A stretch of DNA of 64,000 nucleotides from Paraphysoderma sedebokerense. Its lineage: Eukaryota > Blastocladiomycota > Physodermatomycetes > Physodermatales > Physodermataceae. The notes under the pieces were generated by a model. That model worked only from the letters and a program-made list of their open reading frames with translations. It was not told the DNA's origin and did no database searches. Position numbers and translations under genes: made by a program. Numbering within the stretch: position 1 is the stretch's first letter; each line of letters begins with the position of its first letter. Shown here in pieces: positions 45,752 through 58,040 of the stretch. The stretch is taken from assembly GCA_025602915.1 (NCBI GenBank), contig JAHLJZ010000018.1:1-64000 (forward strand), given 5' to 3'.

Positions 45752-46047
45752 CTAAATTGGCCGGATTACTAGAATCTTTCACTTCATGTTGAGTCCTTGA
45801 CTTCTGTCGAATAAAACGGTCATCAATAACTAAAAAATAAAAAGCCGATAGTGCTGATATACTCCTGACAATTTGTTCATTCCGATTTTTATGGAGGTTT
45901 ATTTTTGTCCTCTGCAACTCTGCAAAACTTTACTCTCCAGTTTGCCACCGTCAAGAATGTCAATGCCTATTGTTCTTGACCTTGATTAAATTCCGCTTCG
46001 ACCCTGCGTCAGCACAAATCTTTCTCGCATTTTGATAAAGTCTGGAC

Positions 46048-47317
46048 ATGATTACGACGATACCACCCGATGTCGCTGTGCGAATACTCTCATTCATTGA
46101 CTCCTCAGACGTCATAAATGTGATGCTTGTAAGGGAACATTTCAAATTATTTCTCCAGCTACTCAGCCAAGAATCGAGTCTCCTAATTTTGACTTTACTT
46201 TACTCTGTTTTACCAGACATGTAAATATTTTTCTGATATACTGAAAGATGATTATATATGGCGTCTATTATTAGAGCATCGAATACCTCGAAAAAGGATA
46301 GACTCTTTAAATTCCGATGACTACCCGACCTACAAGCAAAAATATTTTGAACTGAGTAGGCTGATTTTGACATCCTTGGATTCTCGAATGATGCAAGTTC
46401 TTATGGTCATTTAACATTTAGCTCGTCGGAGACATTATGGAGTGCAATCGGATCTTGTTGGTGTAGCTTGGGGCAATGATCACCGATATTGGCATACACA
46501 GGAGGATACAAATGGGTCGGTTACAGTTGTTTGTCTTTACAAACGATATATATTAACACTGTCTTTTGTTGTAACTTTTGATATACTAAAATCTAGAGAA
46601 TGTGGCCGTATCATGCATTTGAGGTCTGTCTGCTGGTTCGATATTCAAACAGTCTTCAATGTTCCGAACGGTGGGTTGATAATTTGTATTGTTATCCAAT
46701 CTGGGTTGAAATCTCTAACATTGTTTACTTTTGAAAAAGGTACATGGTACGCAGTCTGGAGAATTCGAAGAGAAAGTAATTGGGATATTTCATTTGGTGC
46801 GGCTGATAAAGTTGGGACAAGCAACGATCAAGTAAGTTCCAAAGACAACTACTTCATACGAATATTGTTCACATTGAAATATTTTCATTTGAAATAGGGC
46901 AATCAAATAGTTAAAGCGCATTTCCCCCGATCTCATGACATTTATGCATACACAAATGCTACATTTGAACGATACTATCTACCGACACCCATCATAATAA
47001 ACTCGAGTTCAGGATTCAGCGACATCAATGTTTCAGCTGCGAGGTTGACCGGTGAATGGAAATCCGGTTTTGATCTAGATTATATTGAGGTGATAAGTGA
47101 GGAAGAAAAAAGAGCATTAGAATCTCCGCAAACGCAGCAGGAAAGTGTCGGAGGAGGGTTGATGGGTGCTATTAGACGGTTAGCGCAGATACGATTGGCG
47201 AGTACAGGTGAAGGAAATCAAAGGATGTTAGCTTTGGCGCTTGAAGAAGAAGAAGAGGAAGAGGCCGGTCAGGATTCAGATACCGAAATGGATCAAGGAG
47301 TTCAGTATGAGTATTGA
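46048..47317 (+). CDS. F-box protein, tandem copy 1
   Basis: Exons 46048-46128, 46217-46355, 46422-46515, 46597-46670, 46740-46831 and 46898-47317 give 299 aa. The F-box (residues 4-45) is IPPDVAVRILSFIDSSDVINVML, then TCKYFSDILKDDYIWRLLL, which would bind Skp1 in an SCF ubiquitin ligase. The rest looks like a beta-rich substrate domain, with WYAVWRIRRESNWD and GEWKSGFDLDYIEVI. This pattern resembles the PP2-like domain of some F-box proteins. It ends in an acidic tail. The first three exons have the same lengths and phases as the neighbour's (81/87, 139, 94). Targets unknown. Confidence 0.85.
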
Positions 47318-47867
47318 AATCAACCAGATAAAGGTGGCCGGACGAAAACCCGAGTCTTGCAAAATTTTTGTACATTTTAGTTTTGTGTAATTTTAAAATC
47401 GTTCCCTAGTGATCCACATAAATTCATATTTGAACCATTCTTCGCTTCCACGTATCCTAAAACCGCTAAGAATTATTTCAAACTACACATGTCCACCGGA
47501 AACCATCCCAGCGCCGGATAACGAATCGTGTTCCCATTACCCGTCGGCCGTGTCTGATTGCGTTCCATTTAATCCAACAATCTCCACCATCCAATTTTCA
47601 ATTTCATTCAAACTGAACCAAATGAAACAAAACCGGGCGTAAAAGTATAAATCAGTGAAACCCAAAACCCTCTAATATTAAAAACCACCCGGCGTAACAA
47701 AGAAAAAAAAATTGGAGAACATTAAACTCGTGTAACAGTCAATCCGCGCCGCCGCTCGGGTCGGCTCTACGGTGACTTTACACCGCCAAAATCCAACTTC
47801 ATTACCCGCTCTCTTGAGTTGAGATATACGTTAGAAATCTACACAGGTTTCCTTTTGAGAAGACAGA
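47318..47867. other. Intergenic between the F-box pair
   Basis: 550 bp. No supported gene. An open stretch at 47409-47642 has no family features. Confidence 0.6.
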
Positions 47868-49154
47868 ATGTCGAGGTTTGATGCTATCCCGGTTGAAATT
47901 GCGATCAACATTCTACGTTATGTAGAGGCACCTGATATTTTGAGTCTACAGTCGGTACGGTACCCCTCAACTCTGAATATCGCCGCAACATATGATAACG
48001 GTTGGATTTTTTTTAACTGGTGAATAGATTTGTCGTTATTTCAACCAATTGCTAAAAGATGATTACGTTTGGAGAAAATTGTTGTTGTTTAAAGTCAAAA
48101 AACAAGAAATCGATGCATTGGATTGTACTTTATTTCCTACTTATCGCGACAAGTACCTTGAATTGAGTAAGTCTTACCAGTCATGTCATTACCTTCTTCT
48201 TTCCCCAATCTAGTTATTTCCTTTTGTATAGTACTTGTACAATCTTTTTCAGGATTCAGTCGCTAAAATATAAAACTGATTAAGGGTTGTTATTTGAATC
48301 TAGGTCGATACCGAAACTTCGCGGCCGACACTGACACCGTTAAAATAAGTTGGAGTGAACATCCAATTTACTGGCGATTTTTAGATACTAAATCCAGGTA
48401 CCACCTTTCATCATTATGAATCGTCCTTCCTAATTTTGTCTTAATTTACTTTGTTGTTTTATATTATAGTTCATACCGTAAAATAGCAAGTTTAACCGCC
48501 ATCTTAACACTTCAAATTTCAACGAATATTCAAGTTCCAAACGGTATATGGGACGTTGTGTGGCGGATAAAAGTAACCGGAGATCCTGAATTGAATCCCA
48601 CATGTTTAGAGGGCACGAAATTTTCAGCGGTAGTTCCCACTGACGAGGTAACCAATTCAAATTCAAAGTTCCTTAAAACCCGAAAGTACTCGATTGTAAC
48701 CTTTCAACTTTGATTGATTTGATTTAATATCCGTGATTAGAATTCTCCCGTTTCGCATCCATCCCGCTCAAAATTCGTGTCCGTTAAATCTATCCTCCCA
48801 AAATCAACCCTACATACCCTCCAAAAACTCGATTCCTTTCAATCCATTCGTCTCCATCAACCCATCACCGTCTCCTCACCTAACGGTACCAACATCGTTA
48901 CCGTTTCTCTCAAAAATTGTAAAAGTACGTTAAAAAGAGGGTTGGAAATCGATTATATAGAGTTGGTAAAGTACCGCGGTTGCGGACAGGACGGTTGTGA
49001 CGGCCGTGATGGTCGGGATGAGGGTTGTGGATGCGGGGTGAGGGAGACGACGGAAAGGAGGGGAAGGATAAAGGCGGTGAAGAAACGGTTGAAAGGGGTG
49101 TGGAAGAAATTAAAGTGGTGGGAGAGAGGTGTGGGGAAAATGAGGTTGTTGTAA
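47868..49154 (+). CDS. F-box protein, tandem copy 2
   Basis: Exons 47868-47954, 48028-48166, 48304-48397, 48470-48647 and 48741-49154 give 303 aa. F-box: IPVEIAINILRYVEAPDILSL, then ICRYFNQLLKDDYVWRKLLL. The body follows copy 1 in order (TYRDKYLELS, IQVPNGIWDVVWRIKVTGD, LKRGLEIDYIELV). The middle is one exon where copy 1 has two, so one intron was gained or lost. The tail is Gly/Asp/Cys- then Lys/Arg-rich rather than acidic, so the two copies differ most at the C-terminus. Tandem duplication is clear from order, intron positions and motifs. Confidence 0.85.
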
Positions 49155-49648
49155 AATTCTGGGGGTGCGCAAAGGAACGCGGGTTGGAATGGGGAAAAAG
49201 TCAAAAGCATATTTGAATTACATTTTATTGACAATAGGTTTATAGTGATTGCACACCGTGTATATTGAAAAATATAATCGTTATCACATCATTTGTAGCA
49301 CCCTAGAGTTCAGAAATTCAGCAGGAAATGTAATCTTAGAAATGGTCAATATGCTATGGACAGGGATCTCATTTCATGCTTTGGACGGATCAGTGAAGTC
49401 ATCCGTGGTGGTATATCCTGTATGTCGTTGAAAACCGTATGCAGATTTGCTCGAGCAAAAATCGAATAGATAAAAATGAGTAAAATGTACTTTACTATGA
49501 TGTCTTTACATAAGTTCGATGGATAGGTTAACGAGTATGATCATATACAGTGAAATCAACTAACTCCCCTAGACACTATCTTAAATTCACGCCTGCACAA
49601 GGGAACCACAAGAATAAAAGGGAAAATCAAAACAAAACAAAAAGTTTT
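49155..49648. other. Intergenic between convergent F-box 2 and GRP94
   Basis: 494 bp, both 3' ends. No gene or repeat recognised. Confidence 0.6.
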
Positions 49649-52575
49649 CTACAATTCATCTCTTTCTAATTCCTCTTCTTCTTCCTTGGCCTCATCTTTT
49701 TCGTCTCTCTTTTCATCTTCATCGTCGTCACCTTCCTTTTTCTCCTTCTCTTCAGCCTTCTTTACGACCACCTTGGCCTTGGCGTTCAAATCGACACCCA
49801 AGCCAACTCGGACAGCTCTTTCTACACGATCAACAAAGCCAGTGGGATCAGCTACGTGCCATCCACCACCAATGACTGCGCTGTCGACAAGAACTTTGAC
49901 AAGCATGTTTTCACTTTCAGTCATAGCATCGTCTTCGACCTTGGCCAATAACTTTTCCATGATAGGATGGTAGGGGTTGATTTCCAAAAGTTGCTTCTGG
50001 GAAAGAAGGTAAGATCTCATGGCATCTTTACTACCGCCAGCTTGGGACATCATGATTCGTTGCCAAGTGGGGGAGGCACCATAATTGGAAGCGACGATAG
50101 TAAGTGGGGATTTGGTGAGACGGGTCGAAATTGAGACCTTTTCGTATGAGGAGTCGAACAGTTTTTCAATATAAGTGGTGAGTGGTTTGAATTTGGATTC
50201 GAGAGCTTCCATTTCCTTCTTTTCTTCTTCGGTCTCGTCAATCTTGAGGGATGCTTTAGTCACATCTTGGAATTTGTGACCTTCATACTCGGAATGTCTT
50301 TGTAGCCAGTATTCGTCGATGGGATCGACAAAATATAAGACTGAGGATTGGAAAATTAGGAAGATGAGAACCAAATTTATATATCCAAGACTGACAACAG
50401 GAATACAAACCTTCATAACCTCGACTGACCAAACTTTCAATGAAGGGTGATTTCTTGACTTCTTCCAATTTCAATCCGGTAATGTAATAGATGTCCTTTT
50501 GACCTTTCTTCATGCGGTCGACGTAATCCTCCAAATTGGTGGTGCCGTTGTCGAGCGAAGAGTGGAATTTCATCAATGGGAACAATTTCTTTGCATTCTT
50601 TGAATCTTCAATTAATCCCAACTTGATGTTGGTTGAGTATTCACTGTAGAATTCTTCCCACTTCTTTTCGTCTTTGCTTAGTTTCTTAATCAACTCAACA
50701 GCTTTGGCGATGACTTTCTTTCTGACGATTTTCATGATTTTACTTTGTTGAAGAGTTTCACGAGAAACATTGAGTGGGAAGTCATCAGAATCGATTAAAC
50801 CCTTGAGGAAGGACAACCACTGGGGAAGGAAATCTAAAAGTTCATCGGTGATGAAGACTCGCTTGACAAATAACTTGATGTTGTGAACATAGTTTTCGGG
50901 TTTTGCGTTGAGAGGATTGACGGGGGAGGTCTTTGGCACAAATAAGATAGACTTGAATTCGATTTCACCTTCGGCTCTGAAATGGGTGTAAGCCATGGGA
51001 TCGGTTGTATCCTTGGTGAAGCCTTTGTAGAAATTGTTGTATTCTTCCTCGGTGACTTTAGAAGGAGAACGGGTCCAGATTGGTTTGTTGACGTTGATTT
51101 GTTCAAATTCAGAAATAGTCTTTTCGATGGTTTTGGTTTTGGGCTTTTCTTCCTCTTCAGTCTTCTTTTCTTCGACATTGAGTTCTTCCTCTTCCTCATC
51201 ATCTTTCTTTTCTTCTTTTTTCTCTTCATCCTCTTCAGTATCTTCGACCGGGACTTCTTCAGTCACAGTTTTAGTGGTGTAGAGGTAGATGGGGAAATTG
51301 ATGAATTCAGAGTACTTTTGAATGAGACCTTTAAGGGTAGCATCTTCCAAGTATTCGGAGGCATCTTCTTTCAAATATAGAGTAATTTCAGTGCCGCGGC
51401 CTAGAGTGTTACCTCGGGGATCCTTGACAATGCTGAAGCCACTTTCGGAATCCGACTGTTGGCAAAACAAGAAACAGGCAGTTAGCTTATGAGTCATATC
51501 ACGCAAAGGTGCAGAACGGAAACCAACCTCCCAAATGTACTGGTCATCTTCATTATTTTTAGTGGTGACGGTAACAGTATCGGCGACCAAGAAAACAGAG
51601 TAGAATCCAACACCAAACTGGCCAATAAGTCCGACGTCGCCTTTTCCTTTTTCCAATTGAGCAAGGAATTCAGCTGTACCAGACTTGGCGATGGTTCCGA
51701 GATTTTTCTGTTAGAGTGATAAATAGACGAGTCAGTTCGGTCGTGACTTGTGAATTCACACGGAGTACGGGTGGAGAAACATTTCGCGACGGACCTTCAA
51801 GTCATCCTTGGTCATACCGACACCAAAATCAGTAATAGTCAAAGTTTTATTTTCCTTGTTGGCAACGATAGTAATTTTCAAGTCTTGGGTATCACCCAAA
51901 ACTTTTTTATCCAATAAGGCAGCATAACGAATCTTGTCCAATGCATCGGAGGCGTTGGAGATCAATTCACGAAGAAAGATTTCTGTAAATGAAGTATGCA
52001 ATGAGTCATTCGGGTCTTTAATGACAACTGAATCGTGAAAATCAGAATTGACGCATACCTTTAGTCTTGTACAAACTGTTGATAATCAATTTCATCAAAC
52101 GAGAGACTTCGGTCTAATCGGATTTGCACAACGGAAGACACAAATGAAAGAAATGTTAACATGATTGCTTTAAAAAGGTTCGTCATATAGGTAAGTTGTA
52201 TGTAAAAATAGATGATGGTGTGGTTTCATGGACGGTCAGACGTCGACCGAAGGGAATGGAACGAAATGGAAAAATGCGCGAGAAATTCGCATTGGTAAAC
52301 AAACAACACAGAGCCAAAGTGTCCCCGCTGGCAACAACGGGACCGAGACAATTGTGCTGTGGTGTAGAGTGAAGGAGGGAGCATCAGGGGCAGAAACGAA
52401 CCTGGAATTCGTGGGATTCAGCGGATTTCTTTAGCTTGATGGTTTCATCTTTGTTGAAGCCGGGGTAGTTGAAGGTGACCTGCTCAGAGGACTGGGAGGA
52501 GGCGTTGACGAGGGAGAGGGAGAGGAAGGAGAGGAGGGAGAGGGAGAAGATGAAGAGGAGAGACTTGAGTCTCAT
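49649..52575 (-). CDS. ER Hsp90, endoplasmin/GRP94, ending RDEL
   Basis: Exons 52575-52402, 52113-52059, 51982-51795, 51707-51528, 51455-50411 and 50340-49649 give 777 aa. A signal peptide opens the protein ([20 protein letters not shown], cut near NAS). The GHKL ATPase domain shows [26 protein letters not shown] and [13 protein letters not shown]. An acidic linker and the middle domain follow ([30 protein letters not shown]). The end is acidic and closes with ELERDEL, an RDEL variant of the ER retrieval signal. It folds client proteins in the ER lumen. GRP94 is found in animals, plants and many protists but not in yeasts or moulds. Intron 1 is 288 bp. A donor GTCCGT is used at 51794. Confidence 0.95.
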
Positions 52576-52733
52576 TGTGCGTTGCTGGTGTGTGGTGCGG
52601 GGAGTGTAGAGACGGAATGTAGCGATGGGAATGTGGATAGATGTAGATTGTGGAGAGAGGGAACGAGGGATTAAAAAGGGCGCGCGCACAGACAGCAGCG
52701 ACTCCCTCTCCGCGCACAAAATTCCCACTTGCT

Positions 52734-52740
52734 ACGTGGC
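52734..52740. promoter_or_regulatory. ACGT core upstream of GRP94
   Basis: ACGTGGC (GCCACGT on the coding strand), about 160 bp before the GRP94 start. The core is shared by bZIP sites including those of the unfolded protein response (CCACG half-sites). No CCAAT at ERSE spacing was seen, so this is only a candidate. Confidence 0.25.
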
Positions 52741-52804
52741 ATCATGTCGCACAAACTGGCCCGTCGTATTCCATCTTTTTCTCTAACTGATATTGCTTTA
52801 TTAT

Positions 52805-54849
52805 TCAAACTTCCAGCATCTCGTCCTCGCTCTCCTCCCTACCACCGTCCTCATACACTCCGACCTCAACATTGGCCTCGCATTCGTCACTACTGACACA
52901 AAGAATCTCTTCTTCTTCCACCTCCACCTCCACCTCCTCCCCGCCAAATCCACTCATGCCGTCTGAAGCCAAAGGCAGAGGACAGCGGTCTTTTTTTCTC
53001 GCCTTTGTATCTTCAGGTCGAACCAAGTATCTCAATAACGAAGGTTGCTGTAATGGTGGCCCCTGAGATTTAAAATCTCCACCCGCGCTTGATTCCAAAT
53101 TGACCTCCGTTTGTCGATTCTACCAAAATGTTTAAAATTGACCCGCGTTAAAATGCATGCAAACACCTAATTCTAAAATACAGCCAAATAGACGGAAGCT
53201 TACCTGAACCCATATACTGTAAATTCGCTTATACTCTTCCATCTCCAATTTTGCCAGATTCTGGTATTCTTTCTTCAACTCAGTATCCAGATCCTTCCAT
53301 TGAGCTGTCACCAGCTTGTACACTTCCGATTTACTCCATGATGGATACAATTTCCTTGCTTCGGGACTTTTTAAAGTAAATACGTAGATTGGAAAGGAGT
53401 AAACGTTGGATAAATCAGCCAGCCGATTTTGAATGAAATCTGAAAACGAATAAAAAGAATCAAAACAATTTACATTTTGTCACCTAGGAAACTTTGAAAT
53501 GCGTTCCTCGGTTTAACAGGTTCCCCTGCTTCCAACTTTTTCTTCTTCCCTCTCGGTTTTTTGTTCAATTCTGCATCGCTCCTGGAAAATTTGCCTGATT
53601 CCATACTTCCATGGGGGATCAAGGTCTGACTCTGCGTCGTCTTCATTGTTCGGGAATTGGCATCACCTCCGCTTGACACTTTAGTTGCACTCGCGTGATC
53701 GCGACCAATTTCATTTTCCCGGAAAGAATTCTTCACTATCGTTGACCGTGAATGATTGGATTTGGCCAAAGAATAATTAAGAGCACACGGTGTAAACACA
53801 AACTTAATCGCGGGATTCGAAATGACACCCTTGATTTTCAATTTTGGCATGTTCCGAGGCTTAAGTTTTAACCTGTACAACGAATCGAAATCTAGAGGGT
53901 TCGTTTGAGTTTGTATATCAACTCTTCTGCTTGTAGTCAGGATAGATCGAGATGACGGGCAACCAGAATGAACAGGTAGAATGTAAGTTTCAGTTGAAGG
54001 ATTCTCATTACAGCATGCTGTGTCTTGATGATTTGGTAGATTATCATCAGTCAATTTAGAGTTAGCGTCTTTTGAGCAGTCAACACTCTGATTCAAATCT
54101 ATCGTCATATGTTCAACCAATGAAGCCGTGTCAGTTCGGCTACTCTGAACATCAGCAACTGGTGTCGTCAATCCAGCACTTTGATATTGCGAACCACAGA
54201 CTTGAAACTCGTCGAACTGACGATTAAATTGATGACTGCCAGATCGTACAACTCCCATCGGAACATTCAGCGAAAGTGGAACGGTATCCGCTTGAATGGA
54301 TGGATCAAACACCGCAGGTAAAGCCGGTGGCACATTTGTACCAGAGACAGCAGTTTGAGGTTCTGACAGATGACAATGATCGACTGTACCAAGTTGATTC
54401 AATTCATTTGGTGTTGCATCGCTTATTTGCGAAATACTACTTGTATGTTGAACGATTCCGTTAAATGTCCATCCACCTTCCACACTCTCCGCCGTTGAAC
54501 TGCCTGTGCAATCTTGCACATCACCCGTTTCATGCGCAACGCCAACCGCGACATCGGAGTTTGATTGATCCACCAGTTGAATCGATTCACCCGACTTTGG
54601 AATACCAGATTTCACAAAAGAAACAGCACTGTTGTACTGACGAGTTAACCCATGTTCTATTGCTTTGTCAAGATCATTCACATTTCTATTGTGACTCAAC
54701 GAGTGGCGTTTTAAGTTGTGAGATTTGTTGATCCGAAAGTTGAGGGACGAGGCGCGACGGATTCGAAGTGGGGACGATAATGAGTTATGGTGATTCCATC
54801 GTGATGAATGTGTTAATGTAGGAGAAACAATTGTTGAGGGTGAAACCAT
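52805..54849 (-). CDS. HMG-box DNA-binding protein
   Basis: Exons 54849-53474, 53366-53204 and 53119-52805 give 617 aa from the first ATG. The first 430 residues are Ser/Thr/Asn-rich with no fold seen. A basic run (KPRGKKKKLEAG) leads into one HMG box of canonical length. It starts EPVKPRNAFQSFLGDKIPEA, continues RKLYPSWSKSEVYKLVTAQW and ends AKLEMEEYKRIY, split by an intron in the first helix. The C-terminal third is acidic (EVEVEVEEEE). HMG boxes bend DNA; fungal members include mating-type and developmental regulators. This one is in none of those classes for certain. The ORF stays open 62 codons upstream without an ATG, so a 5' exon is possible. Confidence 0.85.
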
Positions 54850-57230
54850 GATGTAATCGTTCAAGAGTTCTGGGTTGTAAATGAGATCAGTGAAGATGTG
54901 GAATCGGGTTTGGCGGAATACGCGCGGGGAACAGCAAGATTGGCGTTTCGAATGGATTGATTCGCTGATCTGGAACGGCGGTGGCTGAATAACACTTGTA
55001 CACTTTTCACTTGCAAGAGAAACAACAGATATCAATCTTCATCAAAACATCGAGCCTGCTTCTATCACTTACAAAAGTTCTCCTATTTTCACAAAATTTT
55101 GCGACTTTGAAAAGTTTAGTTTGGCGGGCCCCTGCGTAAGATCGCCGACTTGATTTCCAATTGTCGTGGGACAAGACCACTCTTTACACCAACACCAGGC
55201 AAAGATTCGCCGATATCAATACTAAAACTAACACAGTCATGTGTAATCTATTCTATTCGAATGTATTTGTCGATCGCACTTTTTTGTCCTTTTTAAATTC
55301 GAAAAACACTCCTCTCCGCGATATGACAATGTTTACAACTGAAGTCTCTAGCGTTGGAATATATTACTACACAAAGAGACAAAACAGATAAAAGTATACT
55401 TTTCTCAAGTCAATCAGAGTAATTTAAAATAAAGTTCAGTAATAATATCAGTGACAGTGGGCATCGGTGCAGATTCTGTTGTCATCAATTACGGTCAGTC
55501 GTAGTTTCAGGCTTGAGTATTGCCTGTGAGTTTGAAAGAGCTAGCAGATAGGAAGCAATCGAACTGAACTTAAACAGAGGATATCATACGTTGAGTCTCG
55601 TTGGCATTAGTCTAACAGGCTCTGTACTACAGCTGTAATATTAGTCCTAAGCAAAAGCAAAACTACTAGGGGAGTGCTCAACTACACTGTTCCAATTCGA
55701 ATTTCCGAACATTGAACAGCAAATTCCTTCTTGTCCGAAGTAACTGATAGAGTATTTTTCTGTTAGCGAGTCAATCGGTTTCATTAATGTCTCTAACTTG
55801 ATGCCGCATTCTGCGTTGGGATGCCTTGACTTGGCAACGATTTGTAGCTAGTCAACTGTACTTGAAGCCAACACTCACAGATGTATGTATACCTCTTCTA
55901 TCGAAGAACTATTTCAAGCCCAGAAGATCGAAAACGTATTAGATGCAGGGAACTTAATAGAAACAGTTACAGATCATCTAGCGTTCCATACATCCTCTCA
56001 GTTCGGTTGCTACGGTTAAACCTTGCGTTTATTCGTCTCTTTTTTACTGATATTAATCGATGTAGTTATCCAGTTCGTCGCAGAGATTTTGTATTGTGGA
56101 GTAGTGTGTTGGGCCAACTTTGATATAGGCCGACAGTACGAGTCTCTAGCTCTATAATCGGGGAGCAAGCACATATAAACTTAGTGAGAACATTGAAGAG
56201 AATATACGCATCCAGAGAGATGTCAGCGGCTGTACGCTTCTTGCTCCAGATGTTCTAATTGTGAGGGGAGTATGAAGTTTCCGATCAGATGAGTAAGGAT
56301 GGATTGCAGTTGGGCGTTTTACGTCAGATTGTGTTTCGAGGAATGATTTTACTTGTCGTATGATGATGTGTCAGTCATGGAGTGAAATAACTGCTGTGTG
56401 AATGGACGCATACTGCCTCGTTCCAGTCTGGTTCGCAAATTTCAATACAGCCACTATTCCACTTCCTGATATCATAAGTACAGAATAGAAATCGTGAAAC
56501 AAAGAGAGAGAGTGTAGTTATATGAGAATGTTTGTGCGAAAGAGTATTGCCGTTATTGTGGATAGAACACGCGGAAGACTCAGATTTTCAAAACGATGTC
56601 TTCGCGACGTATCGCCGAGAATTACAGTTTTGAATTCAAAATCAGACGAGACTACATTTATCTAATGACAATATATTTTATAACGTATTTACAGGCTTAC
56701 AATAAAGGATTCTTTTTCTTTTAGATTGAAGTTACAGGTATCTGAATCGCACACACAGTAGACGACATTTAAAGGTTCAAATTCCTAGTATGACGGGAAT
56801 CGATTGAGAATGTCCGCCTTCAACCGGCAATAGTGGTCTAGATGATGATGATATTGCCACAAATTGTTACATCATCTAGGAATCTATTCTCCAGAGTGTC
56901 TGGATCTGTCTGGAATTGAAGAATCGTGTTGCGAGTTGCGATGCTGAGATTTCGTGATTGGTTAGCCCTTGCGATATCCGTCATCGCTATCTAGTTTTTT
57001 CGATTTTCGTGATAGCACGCAACTAAATCTTTTCTTTCTGTTACTAACAAAAGTAAGTAGGAATGGTCTCGGTTTTGAGCTCATATTTTGTCATTTGTCC
57101 GCCATTTTCGGGTATAAAAAGGGGGGTGAACCCTCCTGTTTTTCATCATCAGAAAGCAACAGCAACTCAAGGAAAATCTACAAGGAAAAAGAATCCCCAA
57201 GTGAAACCCTAACTGAACTGAAGCTGAACC
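54850..57230. other. 2.4-kb gene-free region
   Basis: The largest gap. It must hold the promoter of the HMG-box gene and of the proline-rich gene. Open stretches at 55161-55391, 55881-56123 and 56969-57304 show no family features, poor codon structure and no splice partners. No tRNA-like cloverleaf was found. It may hold a non-coding transcript or an unrecognised lineage-specific gene. Confidence 0.5.
57113..57120 (+). promoter_or_regulatory. TATA box of the proline-rich gene
   Basis: GGTATAAAAAGGGGGG, a full TATAAAAA match, 111 bp before the ATG at 57231. Its position predicts a 5' leader of about 80 nt. It is the clearest TATA box in the window. Confidence 0.6.
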
Positions 57231-58040
57231 ATGGAACTATTATCCAACAACGTTACTTACTATGTGGTATCTTGCTGCATATTCATCTCCTTACTAAGAT
57301 GTAAGTTCTCTCACCTGATTCTTGAAAGATCAAAGTGCGCAAACTAACATTTATTCTCCCGATTAGGTGTCGTAATATGGTCAAGACTTTTGTCTCTTGG
57401 GGTCCGTCGTAATACTGGTTTGAAGAAGGAAGAAACACCCACACCCGTACTCCAGACTACTGTGTCGACTTCCCCTGTGTCGACTTTCCCAACATCTATC
57501 AAGAAAGGTACGTGATGCCAACCCTAAATTGACCTCAATCACTCAATGAAACTGACAATTGTTTTCTTAGTTCAACGCAGAAGAAGAAGAGTGGTTTATC
57601 GCAAGTGTTACTATAGAGTCTACATTTCTGATCCACAATCTGTCGCGAACTTTGTAACAAAGAACAAACAGCTCGCTGCTGTTTCTACTGCACTTCCTGT
57701 ACCTCCTCCCCCACCACCACCACCACCACCACCACCACCATCAACTGCCATGAAACCTCCTCCAGTCTCTTCATCTGCATCTACTCTTTCTAACTCTCTC
57801 TCTGATGTTACCTGCATCGCTGAATCACTCAGTGCCTGTTATGCACGAAAGTGTACTTCGTTAGATAACATTTCTGCCGAAAGTAACGCGTTTGCCTCTG
57901 AATTAATCGAAAAGAAAGCACATCACAATTCGGCCCCAAACATTGGTCCTAAGCCGATAGAGAGAAAAGGGTTCGCGTTGAATGAACAAACGTTGGGTGA
58001 AGCAATCAGTAGATTGCGCAAAACCAAGGCAGCCCAGTAA
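57231..58040 (+). CDS. Proline-rich single-pass protein, unrecognised
   Basis: Exons 57231-57300, 57367-57507 and 57571-58040 give 226 aa. A hydrophobic N-terminal segment (about residues 9-30, YYVVSCCIFISLLRCVVIWS) should act as a signal anchor. A basic patch QRRRRRVVYRKCYYRVYI follows, then a run of 13 prolines, then a Ser/Thr-rich region and a charged helix near the end (LGEAISRLRKTKAAQ). The polyproline run could bind SH3, WW or profilin; nothing else suggests a function. No family was recognised. All three exons are in phase with normal splice sites and there is a good TATA box, so it is probably a real, lineage-restricted gene. Confidence 0.7.
57710..57740 (+). repeat. (CCA)n microsatellite in coding sequence
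   Basis: About ten CCA/CCN codons in a row coding the polyproline run of the orphan protein. Likely length-polymorphic. Confidence 0.9.

Noticed and set aside
53367-53473. Shorter intron in the HMG-box gene (donor after FQSFL, acceptor before DFIQ)
   Set aside because: It is in phase but inserts about 20 extra residues into the HMG box; the chosen 107-bp intron gives a box of canonical length.
55881-56123. 80-codon open frame in the gene-free region
   Set aside because: No domain, no promoter signal and no continuation through splicing.
56773-56790. tRNA B-box-like GGTTCAAATTCC
   Set aside because: No matching A box, acceptor stem or anticodon arm could be laid out around it.
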